NCBI RefSeq assembly: GCF_032999765.1
Contig: NZ_CP136051.1
Coordinates: 4,006,417-4,070,416, forward strand
Direction of reading: 5' to 3'
DNA: 64,000 nt
Source of the DNA: Imperialibacter roseus
Lineage (GTDB): Bacteria > Bacteroidota > Bacteroidia > Cytophagales > Cyclobacteriaceae
The position numbers and the translations under genes were made by a program. Of the stretch, positions 26,768 through 35,262 are shown in pieces. A model generated the notes under the pieces. The model was given only the letters and a program-made list of their open reading frames with translations, did not search any database and had not been told where the DNA came from. Numbering within the stretch: the first letter of the stretch is position 1; every line of letters starts with the position of its first letter.

Positions 26768-29169
26768 AAAGTAAAGTTGTAGGTGATTGACGGAAAAATG
26801 GAGCCAAAAATAGAGAGCTTATAGACGTCAGCATGGACATAGTAAAGCTGATTATTAGGCTTGAAAAAAATCGAATAGGCATTTTTTCGGGCATAGACAT
26901 TATAGATAGAAAATACCCAGCTCCCCTTCCACTTTGCTTGCCTGCTTGGTTTATCGTCTATTGTCATAGCCAAATCCAGCCTATGATAATCGGGAATGCG
27001 AAACTGGTTGCGGTTCTCATAATAAGGCACATACGCTCCATGGTAGTAGTACTTGTCCAACGGATAGGTCGTCGGTCGGCCGGAACTATAGGTGAAATTC
27101 GCTGAAAAGCTCACCCTGGCACTTTGCTTAAATATGGCTGATAGGTTCAGTATATGAGGCTTGTTGAAATTCGTCGGGTAGTAGTTACCGTTACTAATTT
27201 GCTCCTCAATAAAATCAGTCTTCGTCCTGATTCTTGCCTGCGAGTAGGTGTAACTTAGCCAGCCGGTCAGCCTTCCCATGTTCTTCTTCGCCTGAAGCTC
27301 TACACCATAAGCAAAGCCATTTCCATGAAGAATGGCAGTTTCCAAGGCCGGGTTCAGCAGCAGGTCAGCACCATCTTTATAGTCGCTTAGGTTTTGGGTG
27401 GTTTTGTAAAAAGCCTCTGCCGATAGCTCATACACATTCTCTCTGAGGTTCTTGAAATAGCCCACTGACACCTGATCGGCGATGATGGGCTTGGAGTAGG
27501 GATTGCTCAGTTGCCACCTGTCGATGGGCATTGAGGCAGTGGTATTGGAAATAATCTGCAAATATTGCCGCATCCTGTTGTAACCCAGCTTGACAGACGC
27601 TGTCGGGTTAAGGCTGTATTTTAATGACAGCCTGGGCTCTGCGCCACCATAGCTATTGATCCTTTCTCCCTTTGAATAGTGTGTGGTATCCACCATTGAC
27701 TCATGCGAGTAAGGTACGCCAGGCTGATAAGAATACACATCCCGGTCACCCATGTTTTGGAAATAGGAATACCGAAGACCAGCCATTACAGTCAGCTTTG
27801 TGTTAACGATGAGTTCATCGCTTGCGAACCCCGCCAGTTCCAGTCCATACTCATTTTGCAGCAGCTGCTCGTTGATGTTCGATTCGCTGCTGGTGGGTTG
27901 CAGATGCCCCGGTTCCAGAATGTATTGGGTGCCGGCACCGCCAAACATAATGGTATGGCTGCCTTTCAACCAGCTAAAGTCGGCTTTTGCTTTTCGGTAC
28001 TTTATGGCCGACGGCAACTCAAAGCCCACAGCCGGAACGAGGCTGGAAATCGACGCATTGTAGTCGCTATAAACACCAACTACGTTCGCTATGAAGTCGG
28101 GAGAAAAAGCATGATCCCACCTAACGGTAGCATTGGTAGTTTCCCAGTCGTATTGAGAGGATGTAGCGTTGACCTCCAGTGCAGAGAGTGAGTCAGAAGC
28201 CAGCTTAAACCTGTCCACCGATCGATACAATGACAGCTGGATTTTATTGTCATCATCAACTTGATAAAGCACCTTGGCCGTTACATCATAAAAGTTAGCC
28301 CTGGTGTCCTGAATTGCTTTGTTGGGAGCAAGTTTGAAAATGTAGTTCGGAAAAGAAGCCCTGCCTCCCAGCAGGAAGCTTACTTTCTTATTGACAGGCC
28401 CTTCTAGCAAAAGACGGTTGGCTATGATCCCAACCCCACCCTGCGCTTTTATTTGATCGGTTTCTGGCGTTCTTATTTTTATGTCCAGTACAGAAGAGGC
28501 CCTGCCTCCGTACTGTGCCGGAATCGCCCCTCTGTAAAAGGAGATATCTCTTACAACGTCCGGATTAAACACCGAAAACAGCCCCATCAGGTGAGAACTA
28601 TTAAAAACCGGTGCATCGTCGAGCAATATCAGGTTTTGGTCAATATTTCCTCCTCTTACATTAATACCTGTTGTTCCCTCCCCTACCGTTGTCACGCCCG
28701 GAAGCATGAGCAGGCTCTTCATCACGTCCACTTCCCCCATAAAAGTCGGCATTTTCTCAATCGTCTTCATCGACATCTTGCTAACGCCAAGCTCCACACT
28801 CGATATATTATGGTCTTCCGCCTGACCACTTACACTCACTTCCTGCAGCAGTTGAGACGACTCATCCAGGTCAATATTGATGGTCATGGCACGATGAACA
28901 GGCACATTGCGTCTTTTGCTCTCGAAACCAACAGAAGAAAACTCAACAGCATGCACTCCCTGTGGTAAGAACATGATGAAATACCCGGCTGAGTCAGTTA
29001 CTACACCTGTCGAAAGGTTAGTCACGTAGACGTTTACACCTTCTAAAGGAGCGCCTGAAACGCTATTTTTAACAGTGCCACTAAAGGGGAAATTTTGAGC
29101 AACTGATAGAAAGGACGTCAACACCGACAATAAGACACAAGCCAGAAGCACCTTCAAGAGGTTTCTCAT
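26764..29169 (-). CDS. TonB-dependent receptor, copy B
   Basis: An 801-aa outer-membrane receptor. Signal peptide (about 1-25), carboxypeptidase-regulatory-like domain (about 28-115; FSGTVKNSVSGAPLEGVNVYV), plug (about 120-240; LLMLPGVTTVGEGTTGINVRGG, LLDDAPVFNSSHL), then a beta-barrel ending in ITYNFTF with a terminal aromatic. It is shorter than SusC proteins and belongs to the receptor type that pairs with DUF4249 rather than SusD. The ligand is unknown. It is close in sequence and layout to copy A at 30467, so the two arose by tandem duplication. Confidence 0.92.
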   Translation of the reverse strand: MRNLLKVLLACVLLSVLTSFLSVAQNFPFSGTVKNSVSGAPLEGVNVYVTNLSTGVVTDSAGYFIMFLPQGVHAVEFSSVGFESKRRNVPVHRAMTINIDLDESSQLLQEVSVSGQAEDHNISSVELGVSKMSMKTIEKMPTFMGEVDVMKSLLMLPGVTTVGEGTTGINVRGGNIDQNLILLDDAPVFNSSHLMGLFSVFNPDVVRDISFYRGAIPAQYGGRASSVLDIKIRTPETDQIKAQGGVGIIANRLLLEGPVNKKVSFLLGGRASFPNYIFKLAPNKAIQDTRANFYDVTAKVLYQVDDDNKIQLSLYRSVDRFKLASDSLSALEVNATSSQYDWETTNATVRWDHAFSPDFIANVVGVYSDYNASISSLVPAVGFELPSAIKYRKAKADFSWLKGSHTIMFGGAGTQYILEPGHLQPTSSESNINEQLLQNEYGLELAGFASDELIVNTKLTVMAGLRYSYFQNMGDRDVYSYQPGVPYSHESMVDTTHYSKGERINSYGGAEPRLSLKYSLNPTASVKLGYNRMRQYLQIISNTTASMPIDRWQLSNPYSKPIIADQVSVGYFKNLRENVYELSAEAFYKTTQNLSDYKDGADLLLNPALETAILHGNGFAYGVELQAKKNMGRLTGWLSYTYSQARIRTKTDFIEEQISNGNYYPTNFNKPHILNLSAIFKQSARVSFSANFTYSSGRPTTYPLDKYYYHGAYVPYYENRNQFRIPDYHRLDLAMTIDDKPSRQAKWKGSWVFSIYNVYARKNAYSIFFKPNNQLYYVHADVYKLSIFGSIFPSITYNFTF

Positions 29170-29369
29170 TTGTATTGCATAAAAGTAGTAGATCCTTACC
29201 CTAAAATAGAGAACAACTCTGCTTCAAAACTCCCTATATTTTGAGAATAAAGAAATCAATTACAAGATGTTACTCTATTTAAAGGCAGTAATTTTCCACA
29301 ATGGGTAAGTGCAAAATATAAGCCTTTCCGAGTATTACGGCAACATTGGAACAGGCCTATTCTATCGCT

Positions 29370-30470
29370 TCAATACGTCGGCGCATTATCCCACTCTGAT
29401 GGCTTTCTTCCGGTTCTGTAAATCGATTCTTCACATTCCTGGCAGCCCCGTGTGTCAATATTGTAGAGAGGTGTTGAGCTATAAGGAAACGAAGGAATAT
29501 TGTCTCTCCTAAAGTACACTGCCTTTACTTTTACTGAGGAAGCACCAAAATACCCCAACACCTGCTCATCGGGGTCGGCCACATTGAAAAGGTTTCCTTT
29601 TACGGTCACAGGCGGCTTGTCGAAAACACCACCGGCATTGTTGATCAGGTCGCTGGCTGTTTTCCAAAACTTGTAGGCCGACTCCGTCAGTGAATACTGC
29701 TCAGCCTGCAAATAGTAAGGCTCCCGGCTGTCGTACTCAAACGACATCAAGGGCACTCTGCTGATCCTCCCGCCGTTCACCAGTGCGTCCGACCCAATAT
29801 TGACACAACCGGCACAAGCTTCAATTTCGAAACATTCGTCGCAGCAGTACCTGGCATACCATGTCGGCGGAGAAGGGAAGTTCTGAATGTATGTCAGACA
29901 GTAGTCAAGTCTTTTGTAGTGCTTCCACTTCCACAGGTAATAGTTCTCCTCTTCTGCCGGATCGGTGGCATCGAGGTAAACATCAAACTCACCCTGCACA
30001 AATTCCCCGGTCACGTCCCTGTACTCAGCATACAATGTATCGATTTCCGGCGCATGGGGCATCAGCTCCGGGTATGACTCATAGGCCTTACCATTGGAAA
30101 GTTCAACCCTCAGCGTGTAGTATCTGCCAGCCACACCTTGAATACCATCGGCTGCGGTCACATAAGTGCCTGCGTTGCCGCTGTAGGTCAGCTCTTCCTC
30201 GTTGCCCTCGCTGTCGCTAATGAAGACTTTTGCGTCTCTGATTGTATTCTCATTTTTCTTATCACCGCTGGTGTACGATGTACTGTAACTCAGTTTGATC
30301 GCATAAGGCCCCGCCAGGTCCGTCACCGTTCCTTCCACGCTCAGTTTGGGGTTTTCCTGAGTCAAATCAGGATCAAATGGGGTAATGCAGGATGCTAAAA
30401 AAAGGAGAAAACTTATGTAGAAAGCCTTAGGCATATGCTGTACAGTCATCAGATTCTTCATGGCTATCAA
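29370..30470 (-). CDS. DUF4249 lipoprotein, copy 1 of the cluster
   Basis: A 366-aa DUF4249 protein with lipobox LFLASCITPFDPDL. Central cluster CCDECFEIEACAGC and C-terminal CQEC keep the Cys spacing of the two other copies although other residues have diverged. It overlaps the stop of receptor copy A by 4 bp. About 200 bp without a gene follow before receptor copy B, marking the junction of the two duplicated units. Confidence 0.88.
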   Translation of the reverse strand: MIAMKNLMTVQHMPKAFYISFLLFLASCITPFDPDLTQENPKLSVEGTVTDLAGPYAIKLSYSTSYTSGDKKNENTIRDAKVFISDSEGNEEELTYSGNAGTYVTAADGIQGVAGRYYTLRVELSNGKAYESYPELMPHAPEIDTLYAEYRDVTGEFVQGEFDVYLDATDPAEEENYYLWKWKHYKRLDYCLTYIQNFPSPPTWYARYCCDECFEIEACAGCVNIGSDALVNGGRISRVPLMSFEYDSREPYYLQAEQYSLTESAYKFWKTASDLINNAGGVFDKPPVTVKGNLFNVADPDEQVLGYFGASSVKVKAVYFRRDNIPSFPYSSTPLYNIDTRGCQECEESIYRTGRKPSEWDNAPTY

Positions 30471-32881
30471 AAGGAGAAATTATAGGTGATGGAAGGGAAA
30501 ATGGTGCCGAAAATAGACAACTTGTAGGCATTGGCCTGATTCACGGCAGCCTGATTGTTAGGCTTGAAAAATACTGAATAGGCATTCTTGCGTGCGTAAA
30601 CATTGTAAATGGAGAATGTCCAGCTGCCCTGCCATTTGGTCTGCTTGGCCGGATCGGGCCCAACAGTCATTGCAAGATCCAGTCTGTGATAGTCCGGTAT
30701 TTTGTACTGATTCCTGCTCACATAGTTCGGAATGAAAAGTCCGTATACATAGTACTTGTCGTCAGGGTATGTGACTGGCCTGCCCGTGCTGTAAGTGAAG
30801 TTCGCAGAGAAATTTACCCTGGCGCTTTCCTTCCACGTAGCAGACATATTTAGAATATGAGGCTTGTTGAAGTTTGTGGGATAGTACTCTCCCCCGCTTA
30901 TCTCCTCTTCGTCGAAGTCGCCCTTTACCAGCTGACGTGCCTGCGAATAGGTATAACTTAGCCAACCTGTAAGCCTTCCCAAATTCTTTTTGGTTTGAAA
31001 CTCCAGCCCATAAGCATAGCCGCTGCCGTGAAGTATAGCCGTTTCGAGCGCCTGGTTCAGCAATAACTCAGCGCCGTCCTTATAGTCGCTTACATTTTGT
31101 GTGGTTTTGTAAAACACCTCCGCCGAGACTTCATACTCATTACTGTTGAGGTTCTTGAAATAACCAACAGATAACTGATCAGCTATGATAGGCTTTGAAT
31201 AAGAGTTGCTCAGCTGCCACCTGTCTATCGGCAAAGCGGCTGTGGTATTGGAAACCAACTGCAGGTATTGGCGCATTTTGTTGTATCCAATCTTAACGGA
31301 ACTGCTTGGGTTCAGGCTGTATTTAAAAGAAAACCGGGGCTCGGCTCCATGATAGCTTGCGATCTTTTCGCCTTTGCTAAAAAACGTTGTGTCGGTAATG
31401 GTCTTTAGCGAATATGGTTGAGTGGGGTCATAAGAGTATACATTTCTCTCTCCTACGCTATGAAAGTAGGAATACCTGAGCCCAAGCATCAAAGTGATTT
31501 TGTCGTTGAAAATGATTTCATCGCTGGCAAATGCAGCCAGCTCGAGACCGTTTTCCTGCTGCAACAAAAGCTCATTGATATTCGACTGGTCGCTGTTAGG
31601 ATCCAGGTGACCAGGGTCGATGATGTACTTGGTGGCAGCCGCACCAAACATCACCGAATGCCCTCCGGAGCTAAACCAACTAAAGTCAGATTTGAGCTTG
31701 CGGTACTTTACAGCCGAGGTCAGGTCAAAGCCGTTGGTAGGTTCGGGGCTCGATATGATCGCATTGTAGTCGCTGTACACACCAACGATATTGGCAATAA
31801 AGTTGTCCGTAAAGGCATGATCCCAACGGACGGTGGCGTTGGCTGTTTCCCAGGCAAACTGAGAAGAAGAAGCGTTAATTTCCACGGCCGACAGAGAATC
31901 GGATGCCAGCTTGAACCCATCATGCGCCCTGTAGAAAGACACCTGCAATTTGTTGTTGTTGTTCAGCTTGTACAACAGCTTGCCCGTAACATCATAAAAA
32001 TTGGCTCTGGTGTCCTGAATGGACTTATTAGGGGAGATTTTGAGCAGATAATCAGAAAAAGAAGCCCTTCCACCTATCAGGAAGCTAAGCTTTTCACTTT
32101 TTCCAATCGGGCCTTCCAGCATCAGCCGGTTAGAAATAAGCCCAACCCCGCCCGCCAGTTTCAGCCTTTCAGTTTCAGGGTTTCTTATTTTGATGTCAAG
32201 TACCGACGACACCCGGCTTCCATACTGCGCAGGGATAGCCCCACGGTAAAAAGTAACGTCTCGCACCATGTCGGGATTAAACACTGAAAATAGGCCCATC
32301 AGGTGGGAGCTATTGAAAACAGGGGCATCGTCCAGCAAAATCAGGTTTTGGTCAATATTGCCCCCTCGCACATTCAGCCCAGTGGTGCCCTCACCCACCG
32401 TACTCACTCCGGGCAGCATCAGCAGGCTCTTCATTACATCCACTTCTCCCATGAAAGAAGGCATCTTTTCGATGGTCTTCATCGACATCTTACTCACCCC
32501 TATTTCCGAGCTGGAAATGTTATGATCCTCAGCCTGCCCGCTCACACTCACCTCTTGCAGCAGCTGCGACGACTCCTCGAGGTTCATGTTGATAGTAACC
32601 GTCCTGTTTAGGGCAATATTCCTTTTCTTCGACTCAAACCCCACATAAGTGAACTCCACAGCGTGCGTGCCCTGCGGCAAAAACATAGAAAAATATCCGG
32701 TTGAGTCAGTGATAACGCCTGTAGACAGGTTCGTAACATACACGTTAGCCCCCTCTATGGGTTCCCCTGTAACACTATTTTTGACGTAACCTTTGAACTG
32801 AAAATTCTGTGCAGAGAGCGAAAAAAAAGCACAAAAGAGCAGAATAAAAAGAGCCGGGAGAGCTCTTAGAAAGTTTCTCAT
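30467..32881 (-). CDS. TonB-dependent receptor, copy A
   Basis: An 804-aa outer-membrane receptor with the same parts as copy B: signal peptide, regulatory-like domain (FKGYVKNSVTGEPIEGANVYV), plug (LLMLPGVSTVGEGTTGLNVRGG) and a barrel ending ITYNFSF. The plug is almost identical between copies, while barrel loops differ, for example near the C-terminal NQAAVNQANAYKL. That fits duplication followed by ligand divergence. Long open frames on the opposite strand here are shadows of its codon usage. Confidence 0.92.
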   Translation of the reverse strand: MRNFLRALPALFILLFCAFFSLSAQNFQFKGYVKNSVTGEPIEGANVYVTNLSTGVITDSTGYFSMFLPQGTHAVEFTYVGFESKKRNIALNRTVTINMNLEESSQLLQEVSVSGQAEDHNISSSEIGVSKMSMKTIEKMPSFMGEVDVMKSLLMLPGVSTVGEGTTGLNVRGGNIDQNLILLDDAPVFNSSHLMGLFSVFNPDMVRDVTFYRGAIPAQYGSRVSSVLDIKIRNPETERLKLAGGVGLISNRLMLEGPIGKSEKLSFLIGGRASFSDYLLKISPNKSIQDTRANFYDVTGKLLYKLNNNNKLQVSFYRAHDGFKLASDSLSAVEINASSSQFAWETANATVRWDHAFTDNFIANIVGVYSDYNAIISSPEPTNGFDLTSAVKYRKLKSDFSWFSSGGHSVMFGAAATKYIIDPGHLDPNSDQSNINELLLQQENGLELAAFASDEIIFNDKITLMLGLRYSYFHSVGERNVYSYDPTQPYSLKTITDTTFFSKGEKIASYHGAEPRFSFKYSLNPSSSVKIGYNKMRQYLQLVSNTTAALPIDRWQLSNSYSKPIIADQLSVGYFKNLNSNEYEVSAEVFYKTTQNVSDYKDGAELLLNQALETAILHGSGYAYGLEFQTKKNLGRLTGWLSYTYSQARQLVKGDFDEEEISGGEYYPTNFNKPHILNMSATWKESARVNFSANFTYSTGRPVTYPDDKYYVYGLFIPNYVSRNQYKIPDYHRLDLAMTVGPDPAKQTKWQGSWTFSIYNVYARKNAYSVFFKPNNQAAVNQANAYKLSIFGTIFPSITYNFSF

Positions 32882-33075
32882 TTAGTTTTCGATGTAGTAA
32901 AATCCAGTGGTAAAAATCTAATAACAGCTAAAGGTGTCGAGACCCTGAAAGTAGCGATTAATTTTTTCTCAAAAAAAGTGTGATTACCATTCCTTGGTGA
33001 TAATATTTCGGCAAAATACCATCACTAAAAACATTATACCGATCATCCTGTTATATGATTTATAAATCACAAAAC

Positions 33076-33249
33076 ATGGCATTCGGATTCTTTAGAAAGA
33101 AAAGTGAAAAAGAAAAACTCATTGAAAAGCACAGAAAGCTGCTTGAAGAGTCGTTTAAACTCAGCAGTGTGAACCGTCGAAAATCGGACGAAAAAGTCGC
33201 CGAAGCCGAAGCGCTGATGCGTAAAATTGAAACCTTGCCCGAAAAGTAG
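33076..33249 (+). CDS. Lacal_2735 family small protein
   Basis: A 57-aa cytoplasmic protein with the family pattern: MAFGFFRKKSEKEKL, then LLEESFKLSSVNRRKSD and EKVAEAEALMRKIETL. The family is short, helical and charged, common in Bacteroidota and of unknown function. I start at the ATG at 33076; the frame begins seven codons earlier. Its stop is one base from the end of the convergent gene. Confidence 0.85.
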   Translation: MAFGFFRKKSEKEKLIEKHRKLLEESFKLSSVNRRKSDEKVAEAEALMRKIETLPEK

Positions 33250-33250
33250 A

Positions 33251-34318
33251 TCAGTCCCTGACTCCCTGCTGTTGCAGCAGCTGATCATTGTATATCCTCT
33301 GGTTCAGGGTGCTATTGTATCCACGCCCTTTCTTGTTCTCGTATTTAACGTAAGATCTTGACGCCCATTCTTTGGCGCTATCAAAATCTCCCAGCACTTC
33401 GTAGGCCACGGCAATATTGTAGGCCAGCTTGCCCCCTTCTTTCCGCTTAATGCTTTGGCTAAGTCTGCCCCGCCAGGTGTCGATGGCACCCTGCCACTGC
33501 CCTACCTGAGCTTGTCGGGCACCCTGCCTCACTTCTGGCGTCTTTTTGGACTTAGCATAATAAAACCGGCTTAATTGCACTGGCATGGGGGCAATTTTGT
33601 AGGCATAGGTAGAGCCGGCCGTACGACTAACCTGCCTGGTCGCCTCTGTTTTTTGAATCAACTGCGACATGGCATCTTTCACATTGGCACCAGTAGCACT
33701 CCAATTATTAGAAGGGTTAAAGAGCTGCTGGTCTGCAATCGTTTTTTCAAGAGGGTCGTAAAGTCGAAAACCTATTTTTGCATTACCCACGCCTTCGGCA
33801 AAATACTCAACCACCTTCTCCTTTACCTTTTTACCATCTTTCTCTACTTCTTTTTCGACATCACGCTTCCCGTTGGTGACGATGAAGTCGGTATCAAAAA
33901 TTTCGACGGCGATCACAGCATCAGCATCATAGTTCCGACAAAGACGCTCGATCACTGACCAGGAAATCGGATCAGGAAAAGCGCCCGTCATGCTGTTGCC
34001 TTTCAACGTTTCGCTGGCTCGCTTCAACTGGAACCTGGGGCTGGCCATCAGCTGTTGCTGAAAGGCATTCATCGCTTCCTGCACACCAGCTCTGTCTTCA
34101 CCTGGCATCTCTCCGGTAAGCACTCCTTCCACAATACCGAGACCTTTCCTTTCAAACTCCGTCCTGTCGACCAATAAAATCGTGTTCACGTGCGAAGGAA
34201 AGGTAATCTCCGCAGGCCTCAGCGTATTGATATATACCGATTTGGTGCAGGAACTGGCAGCCAGGCCAATAGCCAGCAGAACCACAAAAAGCTCAAGGGT
34301 GTGTTTGGTTAGTCTCAT
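33251..34318 (-). CDS. DUF6340-like lipoprotein
   Basis: A 355-aa lipoprotein (LAIGLAASSCTKS). LRPAEITFPSHVNTILLVDRTEF near the N-terminus resembles the Bacteroidota family DUF6340, as far as I recall it. A middle part has DADAVIAVEIFDTDFIV, and the C-terminal third has TPR-like helices (GKLAYNIAVAYEVLGDFDSAKEWA). Function unknown. The ATG at 34318 is preferred because a -7 element lies at 34358-34365, upstream of it. Confidence 0.75.
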   Translation of the reverse strand: MRLTKHTLELFVVLLAIGLAASSCTKSVYINTLRPAEITFPSHVNTILLVDRTEFERKGLGIVEGVLTGEMPGEDRAGVQEAMNAFQQQLMASPRFQLKRASETLKGNSMTGAFPDPISWSVIERLCRNYDADAVIAVEIFDTDFIVTNGKRDVEKEVEKDGKKVKEKVVEYFAEGVGNAKIGFRLYDPLEKTIADQQLFNPSNNWSATGANVKDAMSQLIQKTEATRQVSRTAGSTYAYKIAPMPVQLSRFYYAKSKKTPEVRQGARQAQVGQWQGAIDTWRGRLSQSIKRKEGGKLAYNIAVAYEVLGDFDSAKEWASRSYVKYENKKGRGYNSTLNQRIYNDQLLQQQGVRD

Positions 34319-34357
34319 AATATTCCAGTCTAAAGAAACGCTTCTCAATAAAGATAC

Positions 34358-34365
34358 CAAAAATA
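34358..34365 (-). promoter_or_regulatory. -7 element for the DUF6340-like gene
   Basis: TATTTTTG on the minus strand, an exact TAnnTTTG, about 40 bp before the ATG at 34318. No TTG at the ideal -33 spacing. Confidence 0.5.
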
Positions 34366-34384
34366 CTACATTCCCAAATTGCCG

Positions 34385-35239
34385 CTAAGGCAAAGCTTTG
34401 AGGTAGTTGATACCTTTTATGATCTCCTGGGGATGCGACCACGGGATAAAGTGATTGACGCCGCTTAGTAGTTGAATGTGAATAAGGCTGTCGGGCATGA
34501 ATTTTCCGGGGTAGTAGGCATTTTCCATAGGCACAAGCGTGTCCTGGTCACCCTGTAGCATATAAACAGGCGTCTTTAAGCTTTTCCAGCCATCGGTCAT
34601 CATCTCCAGCTCTTCCTTAAGGTCGATAATTTCTTCATTGGATACTACCAAACTTATGGGTGTAAAAGTGCGGACAACGAAGTTGCGTAGCAGTGGCCTG
34701 AACCATTCATCCGGCTCAAGTGCAGGGTCAATGGACGGAGCTACAAACAGCAGTCCCCTGACATTGTCAGGAAAGTCCATCGCCATTTGGGCGATTACCG
34801 GCCCTCCCAGCGAGTGTCCCACCAGGATAGCCTTTTTTTCAGGATATCTGTTGAGCACCTGATACAGGAACTCACTTTGCTTCTTCAGTGAAGGCTCGGC
34901 TCTTCCAAAATTAGAATGCCCAAACCCGGGCCTGTCTGGTGCAATCAGGTGAAAATTAGCAACAAGACTAGAATCCCTGAGAAAGTCAGCGAAGGCGCTC
35001 CAGGAACCCGGAGAACCATGAACGAACAGCACGAGAGGTTTCGTTTTATCGCCAGCTTCAGCATAGTTGACGGTTCGTCCGTCGAAAGGAAATGACACAA
35101 TCCTGGGTTTTTGATACCCAGCGTAGTAGTCGTCCATTTCCCTTAGCGACATCCGAAATTCCATGCACCCACCAATAAAATGAGAAACCAGGACACAAGC
35201 TACGACGACAAAAAAGGCTTTCAGAATATTTTTCAACAC
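34385..35239 (-). CDS. Membrane-anchored alpha/beta hydrolase
   Basis: A 284-aa hydrolase with an N-terminal anchor or lipoprotein signal (VVVACVLVSHFIGGC). LFVHGSPGSW provides the oxyanion hole, GHSLGGPVI the nucleophile Ser, LQGDQDTLVP the acid and GVNHFIPW the His, so the triad is intact. The substrate is unknown. The start is GTG. It begins 23 bp after the stop of the GS type III gene and may be co-transcribed with it. Confidence 0.85.
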   Translation of the reverse strand: MLKNILKAFFVVVACVLVSHFIGGCMEFRMSLREMDDYYAGYQKPRIVSFPFDGRTVNYAEAGDKTKPLVLFVHGSPGSWSAFADFLRDSSLVANFHLIAPDRPGFGHSNFGRAEPSLKKQSEFLYQVLNRYPEKKAILVGHSLGGPVIAQMAMDFPDNVRGLLFVAPSIDPALEPDEWFRPLLRNFVVRTFTPISLVVSNEEIIDLKEELEMMTDGWKSLKTPVYMLQGDQDTLVPMENAYYPGKFMPDSLIHIQLLSGVNHFIPWSHPQEIIKGINYLKALP

Positions 35240-35262
35240 TGTTTACACTAGAAAATGCTTAC

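Noticed and set aside
31418-32287. Long open frame antisense to receptor copy A
   Set aside because: Shadow of codon usage opposite a clear TonB receptor gene; no motif or start context of its own.
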